Shown here in pieces: positions 8,799 to 17,332 of a DNA stretch of 34,531 bases; positions within the stretch are counted from its first letter, which is position 1; the number at the start of each line of letters is the position of its first letter. Below the pieces are notes generated by a model. The model made no database searches. It saw nothing but the letters and a program-made list of their open reading frames with translations, and had not been told where the DNA came from. A program made the translations under genes and the position numbers. The stretch is taken from positions 1-34,531 of the forward strand of contig DYNE01000025.1 in the NCBI GenBank assembly GCA_020721225.1, in the 5' to 3' direction. The DNA is from Pelodictyon luteolum. GTDB taxonomy: Bacteria > Bacteroidota > Chlorobiia > Chlorobiales > Chlorobiaceae.

Positions 8799-11006
8799 AT
8801 GCAGCACGTTAAAAGAACTCTCGTTACTACGGCGCTTCCATACGCCAACGGTCCGGTGCACCTGGGTCATCTTGCCGGTGTTTATCTGCCGGCTGATATT
8901 TATGTCCGGTACAAGAGGATGAAAGGGGAGGATGTCATACACATCGGAGGTTCCGATGAACACGGTGTTCCTATTACCATTACAGCTGAAAAAGAGGGTA
9001 TTTCTCCCCAGGATGTCGTTGACCGCTATCACCGGATGAATAGTGAAGCGTTCCGTAAATGCGGCATTTCGTTTGATTACTATGGCAGAACATCTTCGCA
9101 AGGGCATCACGATACGGCAAAGGAGTTTTTTCTCGAGATCGAGAAAAAGGGAATTTTCAGGAGAAAGACCGAAAAGCAGTTTTTCGACGCGACTGCTGGA
9201 CGCTTTCTTTCCGACCGCTACGTAACTGGGACATGCCCCATATGCGGCAATCTGGAAGCAAATGGCGACCAGTGCGAACAATGCGGCACTCATTTGAGTC
9301 CAACTGAACTGCTCAATCCTAAAAGCAAGCTATCTGACGCCATTCCTGAGTTGCGCGAAACCATGCACTGGTATTTTCCGCTCGGGCGGTTCCAAAAAGC
9401 TCTTGAAGAATATGTGGATTTGCATGACTTGCAAAAAATCTTTACCGAGAACTTCGAAAAAGAACAGTATAGCGTTTGGCGACCAAACGTTGTGAATTAC
9501 ACCCGCACCTGGCTTAAACAAGGATTGAATGATCGAGCTATCACTCGCGACCTCAGCTGGGGTATTGAACTACCGATATCAGATCCCGAAGCCTGCGGCA
9601 AGGTGCTCTATGTATGGTTCGATGCTGTACTCGGTTATATTTCTTTTACCCGTCAGTGGGCGGTCGAGACAGGCGATGAAAGCTTATGGAGAGCGTATTG
9701 GCAGGATCCGGAGTCGAGGATCGTTAATTTTATAGGAAAGGACAACGTTGTGTTTCATACCCTTATGTTTCCGGCTATTCTGATGGCCTGGAACGAGGGC
9801 CGTGAACACGGTATCTACAATCTGGCCGATAATGTCCCGGCTTCCGAATTCATGAACTTCGAAGGCAGGAAATTCTCTAAATCGAGGAACTATGCGGTTT
9901 ATCTCGGCGAGTTCCTTGAAAAATTCCCTGCCGATACCCTGCGTTACAGCATTGCCATGAACTATCCCGAAAACAAGGATACCGATTTCAGCTGGCAGGA
10001 TTTTCAGAACAGAACCAACGGCGAGCTTGCCGATACTCTCGGTAATTTTATCAAGCGCTCCATAGACTTTACAAATGCACGCTTTGATGGCGTTGTGCCT
10101 TTTGATTGTCCTCGTGATGTTATGAGAGATTTTACTGTTTTATTATCTTATGACACAGGGGCCGAAATCGACGAGCTTGGCGATAGGGTGACTCTTGATG
10201 ATTTGATTGATGAAATTGGACAAGCCTATGATTGCTTCCATTTTCGTGAAGCGGTATCAAAAACCATGGACATCGCTCGCAGAGCGAACAGGTTTCTTAC
10301 ACAAAATGAACCATGGAAGCAAATAAAGACTGATCGTGATACTGCAGCGAAAATTATGTCTGTGTCACTCAATCTATGCAATTCTCTTTCGCTTCTTTTC
10401 TATCCGATTATTCCTGAGACGTGTAATAAAATTAGGAGTATGTTGGGTTGTCAGACAATTGAGCAGTTGCGTGAAGAGCTTAAGTCAGGCGAGTCAATCT
10501 GGGAGATGGCAAAAAACCCTTCCTTGTCCAAAGGACATAAACTTAAAGGTACTTCCGAAATTCTTTTCACAAAAATCGAGGACAAGGATATCGAGCCGGA
10601 ACTGAAAAAAATTGAGCAGCTGCTTGCCGAAGCCGAAAAACGGGAAGCCGGAGCTGCTGTGGAACACACCATATTCAAACCTGTCATCGGTTTCGACGAG
10701 TTTCAGAAAGTGGACCTTCGCGCAGCCACCGTAATCAGCGCAGAAAAAGTACAAAAGGCGGCCAAGTTGCTGAAACTGCTGCTCAAGGTCGGCACTGAAA
10801 CTCGCCAGGTGCTTGCAGGCATAGCACAGCACTATTCGCCCGAGGAAATGGTCGGAAAACAGGTTGTGCTTGTTGCCAATCTTGCCGAACGGACCATCAG
10901 GGGGGAGGTATCTCAGGGGATGATTCTTGCCGTAGAGGGGGCTGATGGCCGCCTTTGCGTTGTCGAACCGGTGGGTGATGAAATAAATGGCCAGCAGATA
11001 CAATAA
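8799..11006 (+). CDS. metG: Methionyl-tRNA synthetase with C-terminal tRNA-binding domain
   Basis: MetG charges tRNA-Met for initiation and elongation. The protein has 735 residues. The class I HIGH motif appears as HLGH (about 21-24) in YANGPVHLGH. A zinc knuckle is formed by Cys at about 146, 149, 159 and 162. The KMSKS loop is KFSKS (about 358-362). The anticodon-binding helical domain follows. The last ~100 residues form an EMAP/Trbp111-like OB-fold domain (FQKVDLRAATVISAEKV). The gene sits just upstream of an initiator tRNA-Met gene, a fitting but probably incidental neighbour. Codons around 10.08-10.5 kb look more A+T-rich than the rest. Confidence 0.97.
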   Translation: MQHVKRTLVTTALPYANGPVHLGHLAGVYLPADIYVRYKRMKGEDVIHIGGSDEHGVPITITAEKEGISPQDVVDRYHRMNSEAFRKCGISFDYYGRTSSQGHHDTAKEFFLEIEKKGIFRRKTEKQFFDATAGRFLSDRYVTGTCPICGNLEANGDQCEQCGTHLSPTELLNPKSKLSDAIPELRETMHWYFPLGRFQKALEEYVDLHDLQKIFTENFEKEQYSVWRPNVVNYTRTWLKQGLNDRAITRDLSWGIELPISDPEACGKVLYVWFDAVLGYISFTRQWAVETGDESLWRAYWQDPESRIVNFIGKDNVVFHTLMFPAILMAWNEGREHGIYNLADNVPASEFMNFEGRKFSKSRNYAVYLGEFLEKFPADTLRYSIAMNYPENKDTDFSWQDFQNRTNGELADTLGNFIKRSIDFTNARFDGVVPFDCPRDVMRDFTVLLSYDTGAEIDELGDRVTLDDLIDEIGQAYDCFHFREAVSKTMDIARRANRFLTQNEPWKQIKTDRDTAAKIMSVSLNLCNSLSLLFYPIIPETCNKIRSMLGCQTIEQLREELKSGESIWEMAKNPSLSKGHKLKGTSEILFTKIEDKDIEPELKKIEQLLAEAEKREAGAAVEHTIFKPVIGFDEFQKVDLRAATVISAEKVQKAAKLLKLLLKVGTETRQVLAGIAQHYSPEEMVGKQVVLVANLAERTIRGEVSQGMILAVEGADGRLCVVEPVGDEINGQQIQ

Positions 11007-11052
11007 AAATTTGCAATTGTGATTTATTTACTTACATTGTGAGTACAAACAT

Positions 11053-11125
<73 letters not shown>

Positions 11126-11130
11126 CTAAA

Positions 11131-11162
11131 AAAGCCGCACTTACAAGGTGCGGCTTTTTTTT
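11131..11162 (+). terminator. Rho-independent terminator of the tRNA-fMet gene
   Basis: A perfect 10-bp stem AAAGCCGCAC/GTGCGGCTTT (11131-11140 with 11148-11157) with a 7-base loop runs into a T tract ending at 11162, six bases after the tRNA. This is a strong intrinsic terminator. Confidence 0.92.
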
Positions 11163-11230
11163 ATGCCATCTTTGTTCTTTTTTTTTGGATACCCTCTTAC
11201 GGCAGTTATGAATTTTTCAGAAAAACAGAC

Positions 11231-11253
11231 AGCCCCGGCAGGTTGCCGGGGCT
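11231..11253. other. Strong intergenic hairpin
   Basis: A perfect 10-bp GC-rich inverted repeat AGCCCCGGCA/TGCCGGGGCT has a three-base loop. No T run follows directly on the plus strand; on the minus strand GTCTGTTTTT follows. It lies immediately left of repeat copy A, where that copy lacks the box array seen in copies B and C. It could be a terminator or part of an element boundary. Confidence 0.55.
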
Positions 11254-11261
11254 ATGAAAAC

Positions 11262-11467
11262 AAATTATGTTTTTTTTCAACTCCTGGCTGGATAGCAGGA
11301 TGGCAGCTGACAAGCCATCCTGCCTCTTCAACCTGACCCGTAACACTCAGCACGTTCTTCCGATCTCCACTCAGAACTCAGAACTAATTCCCCAATCTTC
11401 TACTGCGAAGCGATACTCCGTGATGCGACAGCGAGCATACTCCCGTTCGACCTGCGAACGATACTCC
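11262..11467 (+). repeat. Modular dispersed repeat, copy A (core plus right arm)
   Basis: This region aligns with 32040-32274. It shares the AAATTATGT linker and the CAACTCCTGGCTGG block. It also has a hairpin (stem 11296-11304 with 11314-11322), a conserved block through CTCTTCAACCTGACCC and CGATCTCCACTCAGAAC, and a right arm of boxes. The boxes are GATACTCC at 11412-11419, CATACTCCC at 11436-11444 and GATACTCC at 11460-11467. The spacer 11445-11459 is self-complementary (GTTCG/CGAAC). The left box array found in the other copies is absent. Open frames crossing this block are not believed. Sequence from 11468 to 11569 shows nothing further. Confidence 0.85.
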
Positions 11468-11569
11468 AGATCTCCGCCAACCAACTGCTCACTACCCACA
11501 ATTCTCATCTTTCCATTCCCTCATCGCCTGGTACTGGATTATACGTGCATTATTGAAAGAGAATTGGAA

Positions 11570-12022
11570 TTATGCTGTCGGTTGCAGCGACATGGCGATA
11601 TTATCTTTGATCATCTCCTCGATGTTGTTGGCCGGTATGAAGAACCTGTTGAGCGGACTTTTTTCCGTTGCATTATGCAGAATGCCTCTTGCCGTGCTTG
11701 CCGTAAGGGTTGCAAGATGTCCGGCGAAATTTTTCGGCAGGATAAAAAGGCCTTTTTCTTCATCTGCAAACAGCGACCATGAATCCGGATCAAAAGCAAA
11801 GATACAGCCGGTTTCGATTGTGATAAACGGAGTCTCTTCCTGCAGAAATACGTTTTTAAACAGTACCTTAAGCAGTTTTTTTCCGGTATCGATACCGAAG
11901 TTCAAGCCCGCATTGATTTTAACAGGAAGATTTTCTTCGATGATCTCAGGTACCAGATCGATCTGCTCGGTGGTGATTTTTACAAGCGCAAAATTTACTC
12001 TGCGGGTGTGATTGTCTGACAT
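11570..12022 (-). CDS. SecB-like protein, probable chaperone-fold
   Basis: This is a 150-residue cytoplasmic protein without signal peptide. The pattern of two beta-rich halves (VNFALVKITTEQIDLVP, then LLKVLFKNVFLQEETPFITIE) is followed by a helical end with STARGIL and FFIPANNIEEMIKD. It resembles the SecB-like family found in Bacteroidetes/Chlorobi and in toxin-antitoxin-chaperone systems. There, a T-x-R-G-I-L helix and an L/I-P-x-N block are typical. The function is inferred from this resemblance only. It lies 124 bases downstream of the caspase-like gene on the same strand, so co-transcription is possible. No toxin or antitoxin gene was recognised next to it. Confidence 0.5.
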   Translation of the reverse strand: MSDNHTRRVNFALVKITTEQIDLVPEIIEENLPVKINAGLNFGIDTGKKLLKVLFKNVFLQEETPFITIETGCIFAFDPDSWSLFADEEKGLFILPKNFAGHLATLTASTARGILHNATEKSPLNRFFIPANNIEEMIKDNIAMSLQPTA

Positions 12023-12146
12023 GAATATTTGTGCAAATGGTTATTAATAAAAGAACGTGATCAAGATAGAGAATTAATAAGAAAAAATTTACCGCGAAAT
12101 CAGATTCATATGATCCCGATGAGTAATGTATTGGTTCTGTATCTTT

Positions 12147-12974
12147 TCAGTTTCCGCTGATACCGTTTTTTTTTGTCTGGTCGCACTCAAGTTGCGGTAT
12201 CTGGGTATAGCGTCCGCTTTTCAGGCCAGCTTTTATTTTTTTCAGAAGCTCTTCTCTTGTCAGCTCGTTGTTCGAAGAACGGATTTCCCTGCAGAGAGAG
12301 TAGGTGAATGCTCCATGCCAGTTCCCTTCGATACAGGCATCGGCACTGGTTTGATCTGCCTTGCACCCCGACCAGAGGATGTGCCTGACTGATTCTTCGC
12401 TGCGCTGCAAGTCGCCAAGAGTTCTGGTTCTGAGCCCCTCGACCTGCAGGAAGGCTTTCAGCGATGGCGGGGGCATATACCGGGGTTTACGGTCATGCAG
12501 CAGATCTATAGCTCTCAGACCGGTTCCGCTGTGGCAGGTATCGAGGTAAACTTCCAGCGTGACCTTAGCAGGAATTGCAGCAAAGAGGCTGTTGAGTTCA
12601 TCGTCGGTGATGATATGATCGGCATGCCATCTGTCTCCGTCCTGCGCAAGATCGTATGGACAGAAAGCTTCATCGGCACTATCGGTTTCATCGCCCCCAG
12701 TATCGGGCACCTGAGTGCCGTGACTGGAAAAACTGAAAACAAGGTAATCATACTTTCCAGCGATAGCCCCATCGACCATTGCCTGCAATTTTGCCATTAT
12801 TCTCTCTTTGGTAGCTTTTGCATCCGTCAGCGTAGCTACGCTGTTCCTGTTGAAGCCGAAATAGGTCGTCAACAGATTTTTCATCTCTTTCGCATCGTTG
12901 ACACAGCCGTTCAGTGCGGCAGAGGGATAATGTCGGAATCGGTTTATGCCGACACATAATGCTTTTTTTGCCAT
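12147..12974 (-). CDS. Caspase-like (peptidase C14, metacaspase-type) protease
   Basis: This encodes 275 residues forming a p20-like caspase fold. It starts KKALCVGINRF, followed by LNGCVNDAKEM, the pattern of the first strand and helix. The catalytic His lies in FSSHG (about H85) and the catalytic Cys in DTCHSG (about C147). Between them the acidic DTGGDETDSADEAF-CPYD segment matches the calcium- or substrate-binding region of metacaspases. WSGCKADQTSAD and NWHGAFTYSL match the small-subunit side. Metacaspases cut after Arg/Lys. No signal peptide or extra domain is visible, so it is a minimal single-domain enzyme. Its partner or substrate is unknown. It is divergently arranged with the MurB-like gene. 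Confidence 0.88.
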   Translation of the reverse strand: MAKKALCVGINRFRHYPSAALNGCVNDAKEMKNLLTTYFGFNRNSVATLTDAKATKERIMAKLQAMVDGAIAGKYDYLVFSFSSHGTQVPDTGGDETDSADEAFCPYDLAQDGDRWHADHIITDDELNSLFAAIPAKVTLEVYLDTCHSGTGLRAIDLLHDRKPRYMPPPSLKAFLQVEGLRTRTLGDLQRSEESVRHILWSGCKADQTSADACIEGNWHGAFTYSLCREIRSSNNELTREELLKKIKAGLKSGRYTQIPQLECDQTKKNGISGN

Positions 12975-13212
12975 GGGATTACACTTGTTTCGTTATCGAA
13001 AGGATCATTGCGTAATGAGGGCATATTCAGGAATTATGAATCTGCAGGATAATTTAAGCTACTTCTGCCGCATCATCAAAAATCGTAGCGATGTATTCGT
13101 ATGGCAGGGATACGCATTGACGGCGGATGCAGGGCCCAGTTGGGAAACAGTGAGCGGATTGGTTATGTTGCGATTGTTTCATGTGCATACTAATTATAGA
13201 TTTTACAGGCAA

Positions 13213-14841
13213 ATGCAGGAGTTATCCCTTCCTTGTCCTTTCGAGCAGGATGTCGATCTTCGGGAAAAGAGTTATTACCGTATTGGCGGCAGAACGCGGT
13301 TCTTTGCAATGCCGCAGACTCTTCAACATCTTGGTGATCTTTTGCTCTGGAACCATGATCAGGATCTTCCTCTGGCTGTTATGGGCAGCGGAAGCAATAT
13401 GCTTTTTTCGGATGAACCGTTTTCGGGGATCGTCGTTGCAATGGAAATGATGAACCGGATGTTCTGGGTTTCTCCGGGAGAGCTGTTCTGCGAAGCAGGG
13501 ATTGAAAATACGGCTATTGCGGCTGAACTGCTTCGATGCGGCAGAGGAGGCGGGGAGTGGCTGCATATGCTGCCGGGCAGAATTGGCGGTACGATTCGCA
13601 TGAATGCCCGCTGCTTTGGCGGAGAAATATCCGGAGTGACCGCTTCTGTGGTTACTATGGATATGCGAGGAAGATTACGATGGTTGCCCGGGAACGAGGT
13701 CTTTCTTGGATATAAACAGACTTCGCTGATGGCAGGCAGGGAGATCGTTGTTGCCGCACTTCTTCGTTTTCCCGTTTCAAAAGCACCCGAAGAGATTCGT
13801 GCCGAAATGGGTCGATATGAAGAAGAGCGGCTGAGAAAACATCATTTCGATTTTCCGAGCTGTGGTTCGACGTTTAAAAATAACTATGGAGCCGGACGGC
13901 CCAGCGGTCAGATTTTTGAAGAATTGGGATTCAAGGGGCAACAGGAAGGCGGCGCAGCGGTCAGCGGCTATCATGCAAATTTTATCTACAATACCGGCAA
14001 GGCATCATCATCCGATGTGCTTGCCCTCGCTGGCCGGATGAGAAAAGCTGCCAGAGACAAATCCGGCGTTGAACTGGAGCTTGAAGTCGAGTGTACAGGT
14101 ATTTTCGAACGTGATCAGCTGAATGCCTGCGGTGTGCCGTTTGTTCCTGCAGATGCCGATAGTGGCAAAGGTTGGGCCGGGTTGCTCAGGAGTCCAGGTC
14201 AGGATAGTTCACGATCAGATTCAAATAGTGTATTTCCCCAAACGCTCCTGCATGGATACCTGACCGGATATTTCGGGGATAACGGTTCTTTTCCTCCCGG
14301 TATATCGGTTCATGTCGAACAGTTACACTCTATAGCTTATGCGGAAAGCAATCCGCTCATGCCGTTTCTGCGATGGACCACCCGTGCCGATTCGGAACCT
14401 TTTTCTGCTGACCGGTCCAGGGTTGTCGGAGCGCCGCCCTCCGGAATCTTTGTCGATGAACTCTGGAGATTTCCTGTCTCGGAGTTGTTTATCGGTTATG
14501 GCGTAAGGGTAGCGGGATATCTTGAATTTGAGATGCGCCCTTCCGGCGACTGGGTCGCATTGCGGTTCAATGACCGTCGCATTCGCGAAGCGGGTTTTGC
14601 CGTTCTTTCATCTGAATCATGGAGGGGAGACGTTGATCGTTTTGCCGACAGAGATGGTTTCGGTATGACGTTTTCGTTTCGGCTGCTCTACCCTTTTCTT
14701 GAAAAAAACAGGCTCTCCCTGCAGTGTTGTGCCTCTCTTGGAGATCAACGTTACGGACTTTTTCCCTGGTGGAAAACGGCTTCCGAAACACCTGATTTTC
14801 ATCAACCTGATCGTTTTCTGCGGGTAAGGCTCACTTCATAA
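13213..14841 (+). CDS. MurB-like UDP-N-acetylenolpyruvoylglucosamine reductase fused to a DOMON-like domain
   Basis: The first ~300 residues are a MurB flavoprotein, which reduces UDP-GlcNAc-enolpyruvate to UDP-MurNAc for peptidoglycan. Visible marks are SYYRIGGRTRFF, the FAD motif MGSGSNMLFSD, PGRIGGTIRMNARCFGGE, the catalytic-Ser block CGSTFKNNYG and HANFIYNTGKA...SDVLALAG. The remaining ~220 residues resemble a DOMON-like type-9 carbohydrate-binding module. DELWRFPVSELFIG then GYLEFEMRPSGDWVALRF corresponds to the W-x-C-F-E-x-F and YLEFNFSPSG-W patterns. The frame is open from 12946, but its first 89 residues look non-coding and overlap the caspase-like gene's start. The ATG at 13213 precedes the conserved core. 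It may be a second, non-canonical MurB paralogue. Confidence 0.82.
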   Translation: MQELSLPCPFEQDVDLREKSYYRIGGRTRFFAMPQTLQHLGDLLLWNHDQDLPLAVMGSGSNMLFSDEPFSGIVVAMEMMNRMFWVSPGELFCEAGIENTAIAAELLRCGRGGGEWLHMLPGRIGGTIRMNARCFGGEISGVTASVVTMDMRGRLRWLPGNEVFLGYKQTSLMAGREIVVAALLRFPVSKAPEEIRAEMGRYEEERLRKHHFDFPSCGSTFKNNYGAGRPSGQIFEELGFKGQQEGGAAVSGYHANFIYNTGKASSSDVLALAGRMRKAARDKSGVELELEVECTGIFERDQLNACGVPFVPADADSGKGWAGLLRSPGQDSSRSDSNSVFPQTLLHGYLTGYFGDNGSFPPGISVHVEQLHSIAYAESNPLMPFLRWTTRADSEPFSADRSRVVGAPPSGIFVDELWRFPVSELFIGYGVRVAGYLEFEMRPSGDWVALRFNDRRIREAGFAVLSSESWRGDVDRFADRDGFGMTFSFRLLYPFLEKNRLSLQCCASLGDQRYGLFPWWKTASETPDFHQPDRFLRVRLTS

Positions 14842-14935
14842 ACGGGTGTCAGCTGTGTGAATCCAGGATGTTTCGTACATTAACCGATACAACTGTTGTT
14901 CGTCTGATTGCGTTATCTTTACTCAGTACCACGTT

Positions 14936-15364
14936 ATGCCGAAACGTCCCGTTTTGTTGTTTTCACTCTTTTTTCTGGTTTTCCAGCTTCAGGCATGCGA
15001 ACTTTTTTTCGGAAAAACCGTTGAAGGTCGACTCGATATGGAGGTTGCGCTCAGGGGATTTTCGCTCGAGAGCGGTCTGGATATGGATAACCGGAATTTT
15101 ATTATTCATGACGGAGTTGCCTATGAACTGGTTTTTCTGCCCGATACAAAGCTGAAAAATATTACAGCCTCAACAGATGGCGTCGCGGTTCCTGTCCCTG
15201 CTGAGCTGGGCAAAGTGAAGCTTGAACCGGGAGGAATGTACAGAGTTAAAGGCAAAGTCGAAACGACCGGCGACCGGTTCGATACGTTTCCGGTCGAGAT
15301 GATGCATCTTCGTTCGATCGAATACCTTGGTTCAGGAGATGGCGGATTGCATATCAGGTTTTAG
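14936..15364 (+). CDS. Small putative lipoprotein
   Basis: This encodes 142 residues with a lipoprotein signal peptide. It begins MPKRPVLLFSLFFLVF and ends in the lipobox LQAC at about residue 21, so the mature protein would be anchored through Cys. The mature part is a small beta-rich domain, ending in strand-like segments with GKVKLEPGGMYRVKGKVETTGDRF and a last IEYLGSGDGG. No family is recognised. It follows the MurB-like gene by about 95 bases on the same strand. Confidence 0.7.
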   Translation: MPKRPVLLFSLFFLVFQLQACELFFGKTVEGRLDMEVALRGFSLESGLDMDNRNFIIHDGVAYELVFLPDTKLKNITASTDGVAVPVPAELGKVKLEPGGMYRVKGKVETTGDRFDTFPVEMMHLRSIEYLGSGDGGLHIRF

Positions 15365-15390
15365 AGGCCTGCCGCGCGACAGAACGAGAA

Positions 15391-15417
15391 AAGGCGCCTG
15401 GAGAATGCGCCTTTTTT
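15391..15417. terminator. Terminator between the lipoprotein gene and the Flx-Hdr cluster
   Basis: The stem AAGGCGC/GCGCCTT (15391-15397 with 15407-15413), with a nine-base loop, is preceded by an A-rich stretch and followed by a T run. It can therefore act for both convergent transcripts. It fits as the end of the lipoprotein transcript and of the minus-strand flxA. Confidence 0.8.
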
Positions 15418-15446
15418 CTCAAGAGAAAACAAGCCAGAGTTTACGG

Positions 15447-16313
15447 TTACAGATCTCCGGCCGGCATGCGTGATACCTCTGCAGCAGTAAAGACCGGTCC
15501 TTCCTTGCAGATGTAGACCGAACCGACATTGCATCTGCCGCATTTGCCGACGCCGCATTTCATTCGGTTTTCAAGAGTTGTATAAACATTCTCTTCATTG
15601 AACCCGAGTTTGCCCAGCGAGATCAGGGTGAACTTGATCATGATCGGTGGTCCGCACAGCACTGCGATGCAGTTTTCCGCTGAAGGTGCCGCCTGTTCGA
15701 GAATGGAAGGTACAAATCCTATCCGGTGCTGCCAGTCAGGGGATTCTCCTCCCGGATCGACGGTCAGAACCAGTTCGATATCACTGCGGTTCTGCCACTC
15801 TTCGAGCTCATGTTTGTAAACGAGGTCCGCAACGGTTCTCGCTCCGTAAACAATGGTTATCTTGCCGAATTTATCCCTCTGATCCAGGCACGACCAGATA
15901 ACGCTTCGGGTAGGAGGAAGCGCAATTCCTCCGGCTATGAAAAGCAGGTTTTTACCGTAGAAATCCTCGATAGGGAAGCGGTTTCCGTATGGGCCGCGAT
16001 AGGTAACCAGATCACCGATTTCAGCGCTTGCAAGCGCTGCTGTAACCCTTCCTGACTGGCGGAAAGTGCACTCGATGTATTCGTTACGGGTTTCAGGACT
16101 GGCAACGCAGAAGGTACTTTCACCTTCGCCATAGATGCCGTAAAGCCCGAACATTCCCGTACGGTAGCGCTGTTTGAACTGCTCGTGGTCAGCCGGGTTC
16201 TGAAATTCGAGCCTCAATGTTTTAACACCGGGAGCTTCGTCGCGTTTTGCAACGATTTTCATGATTGCCGGCTTGTAGATGTTCTGCCGGCCGTTCTGTG
16301 TGTTGTCTGTCAC
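15447..16313 (-). CDS. flxA: FlxA-like NAD(P)H/flavin oxidoreductase subunit
   Basis: This 288-residue soluble subunit resembles the ferredoxin-NADP reductase/dihydroorotate dehydrogenase electron-transfer family. An FAD-binding barrel comes first (about 15-110), followed by the NAD(P)-binding domain with FIAGGIALPPTRSV (about 125-139) and VLCGPPIMI (about 218-226). The C-terminal [2Fe-2S] site has Cys at about 253, 258, 261 and 269 (CGVGKCGRC). In Flx-Hdr complexes this subunit takes electrons from NADH. Its start overlaps the flxB stop by 4 bases (ATGA), showing tight coupling. It is the last gene of the minus-strand cluster. Confidence 0.88.
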   Translation of the reverse strand: MTDNTQNGRQNIYKPAIMKIVAKRDEAPGVKTLRLEFQNPADHEQFKQRYRTGMFGLYGIYGEGESTFCVASPETRNEYIECTFRQSGRVTAALASAEIGDLVTYRGPYGNRFPIEDFYGKNLLFIAGGIALPPTRSVIWSCLDQRDKFGKITIVYGARTVADLVYKHELEEWQNRSDIELVLTVDPGGESPDWQHRIGFVPSILEQAAPSAENCIAVLCGPPIMIKFTLISLGKLGFNEENVYTTLENRMKCGVGKCGRCNVGSVYICKEGPVFTAAEVSRMPAGDL

Positions 16314-17323
16314 TGCGATAATTTTGTTATCTCTTGTAAGGTTTCTATAATGCCCATGTCAACCGGACACTCGCGGGTACATCGACCGCAACCGCTGCAG
16401 CTGTTCAGATTGAATTTGCCGGGAAAATAGTTGAATTTGTGCATAATGCGCTGACGCCATCTTGCCGACTGTGTCGAGCGGGGATTACGGCCCGAAGTGT
16501 GCATAGTGAAGAGCGCAAATGAGCAGCTGTCCCAGTTTTTTCTGCGGATTCCCGTGTAGGTATCTCCCTCATCCTGAAAATCGAAACAGTGGCAGGTCGG
16601 GCAGAGGAAAGTACAGGTGCCGCATCCGATGCAACGCATCGAAATCTCTTTCCAGAAATGGCTTTCAAAATTTTCCGGGTTCTGCAGCCACTCACGGCAG
16701 AGATCAAGATCGAATTTTATCGGGACATCCGCCAGCGCGGCCGTTTGTGCCGGAGATTCTTCGAGCAGTGCCTCGATGCGGCTGAACGCTTCACGCCCCC
16801 GATCGGTCAGCTCCTCAACCTGCCATCCTCTATTGTCGCCGAGCGGACGGAGCAGAATATCGGAACCCTGTGTGCTGTCCGGAGCGAGTTTCAGGGAGGT
16901 GCACATGCAGAATTCATCCGCAGCCGTACAGGCTATCGTGACGATGACGGTTTCGTTTCTGCGTTTGAACCAGTAGGTATCCTGGTAATCCCAGCCGAAA
17001 AGGGGATCGTCGATGGCCATTGCCGATGCATCGCACGCTCTGGCGCCAAAAATAATTCTCTGCCGTCCGGGAGGGAGATACTCTTCAGTATCGATCTTCT
17101 GTTTACTGATTCGGTAGCTGAACATCGGTTCCGTCTGCGGAAAGAAGAGGTCTTTGAGTGTTCTGTCAGGAAGAATGATTCCCAGATCGAGTTCGCCGGC
17201 TTTTTTGACCGTGGCGTACTGAGAAATATTGTTTTTTCTGACAGGGCCGACTACATCGAAACCTGCGGCATGCCATCTGGTCAGGCAGTCGTCGAGTTTA
17301 TCGCGTAAGAGAATTTTTGTCAT
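16310..17323 (-). CDS. flxB: FlxB-like iron-sulfur subunit
   Basis: This 337-residue Fe-S protein belongs to the hydrogenase/sulfhydrogenase beta-subunit family. The N-terminal part includes IIFGARACDASAM, and the middle ACTAADEFCMCTSL. Two [4Fe-4S] sites follow: C-x2-C-x2-C-x3-C at about 231-241 (CIGCGTCTFLC, followed by the extra Cys of PTCHC) and another at about 309-319 (CSGCGRCTREC). It would carry electrons from the flavin subunit to the Hdr part. It lies 9 bases downstream of flxC and overlaps flxA. Confidence 0.87.
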   Translation of the reverse strand: MTKILLRDKLDDCLTRWHAAGFDVVGPVRKNNISQYATVKKAGELDLGIILPDRTLKDLFFPQTEPMFSYRISKQKIDTEEYLPPGRQRIIFGARACDASAMAIDDPLFGWDYQDTYWFKRRNETVIVTIACTAADEFCMCTSLKLAPDSTQGSDILLRPLGDNRGWQVEELTDRGREAFSRIEALLEESPAQTAALADVPIKFDLDLCREWLQNPENFESHFWKEISMRCIGCGTCTFLCPTCHCFDFQDEGDTYTGIRRKNWDSCSFALFTMHTSGRNPRSTQSARWRQRIMHKFNYFPGKFNLNSCSGCGRCTRECPVDMGIIETLQEITKLSQ

Positions 17324-17332
17324 ACGGGTTAC

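Noticed and set aside
11350-11370. Similarity of TTCTTCCGATCT to the end of a sequencing adapter
   Set aside because: The same block occurs in three diverged copies with homologous flanks on both sides, so it is genomic repeat and not adapter contamination.
11267-11782. Long plus-strand open frame over the repeat and the SecB-like gene
   Set aside because: It runs through repeat copy A and antisense to a better coding frame; a similar spurious frame appears over copy B at 32078-32287.
12946-13212. 89-residue N-terminal extension of the MurB-like frame
   Set aside because: It overlaps the start of the divergent caspase-like gene, has no MurB-like sequence, and a good ATG lies just before the conserved core.
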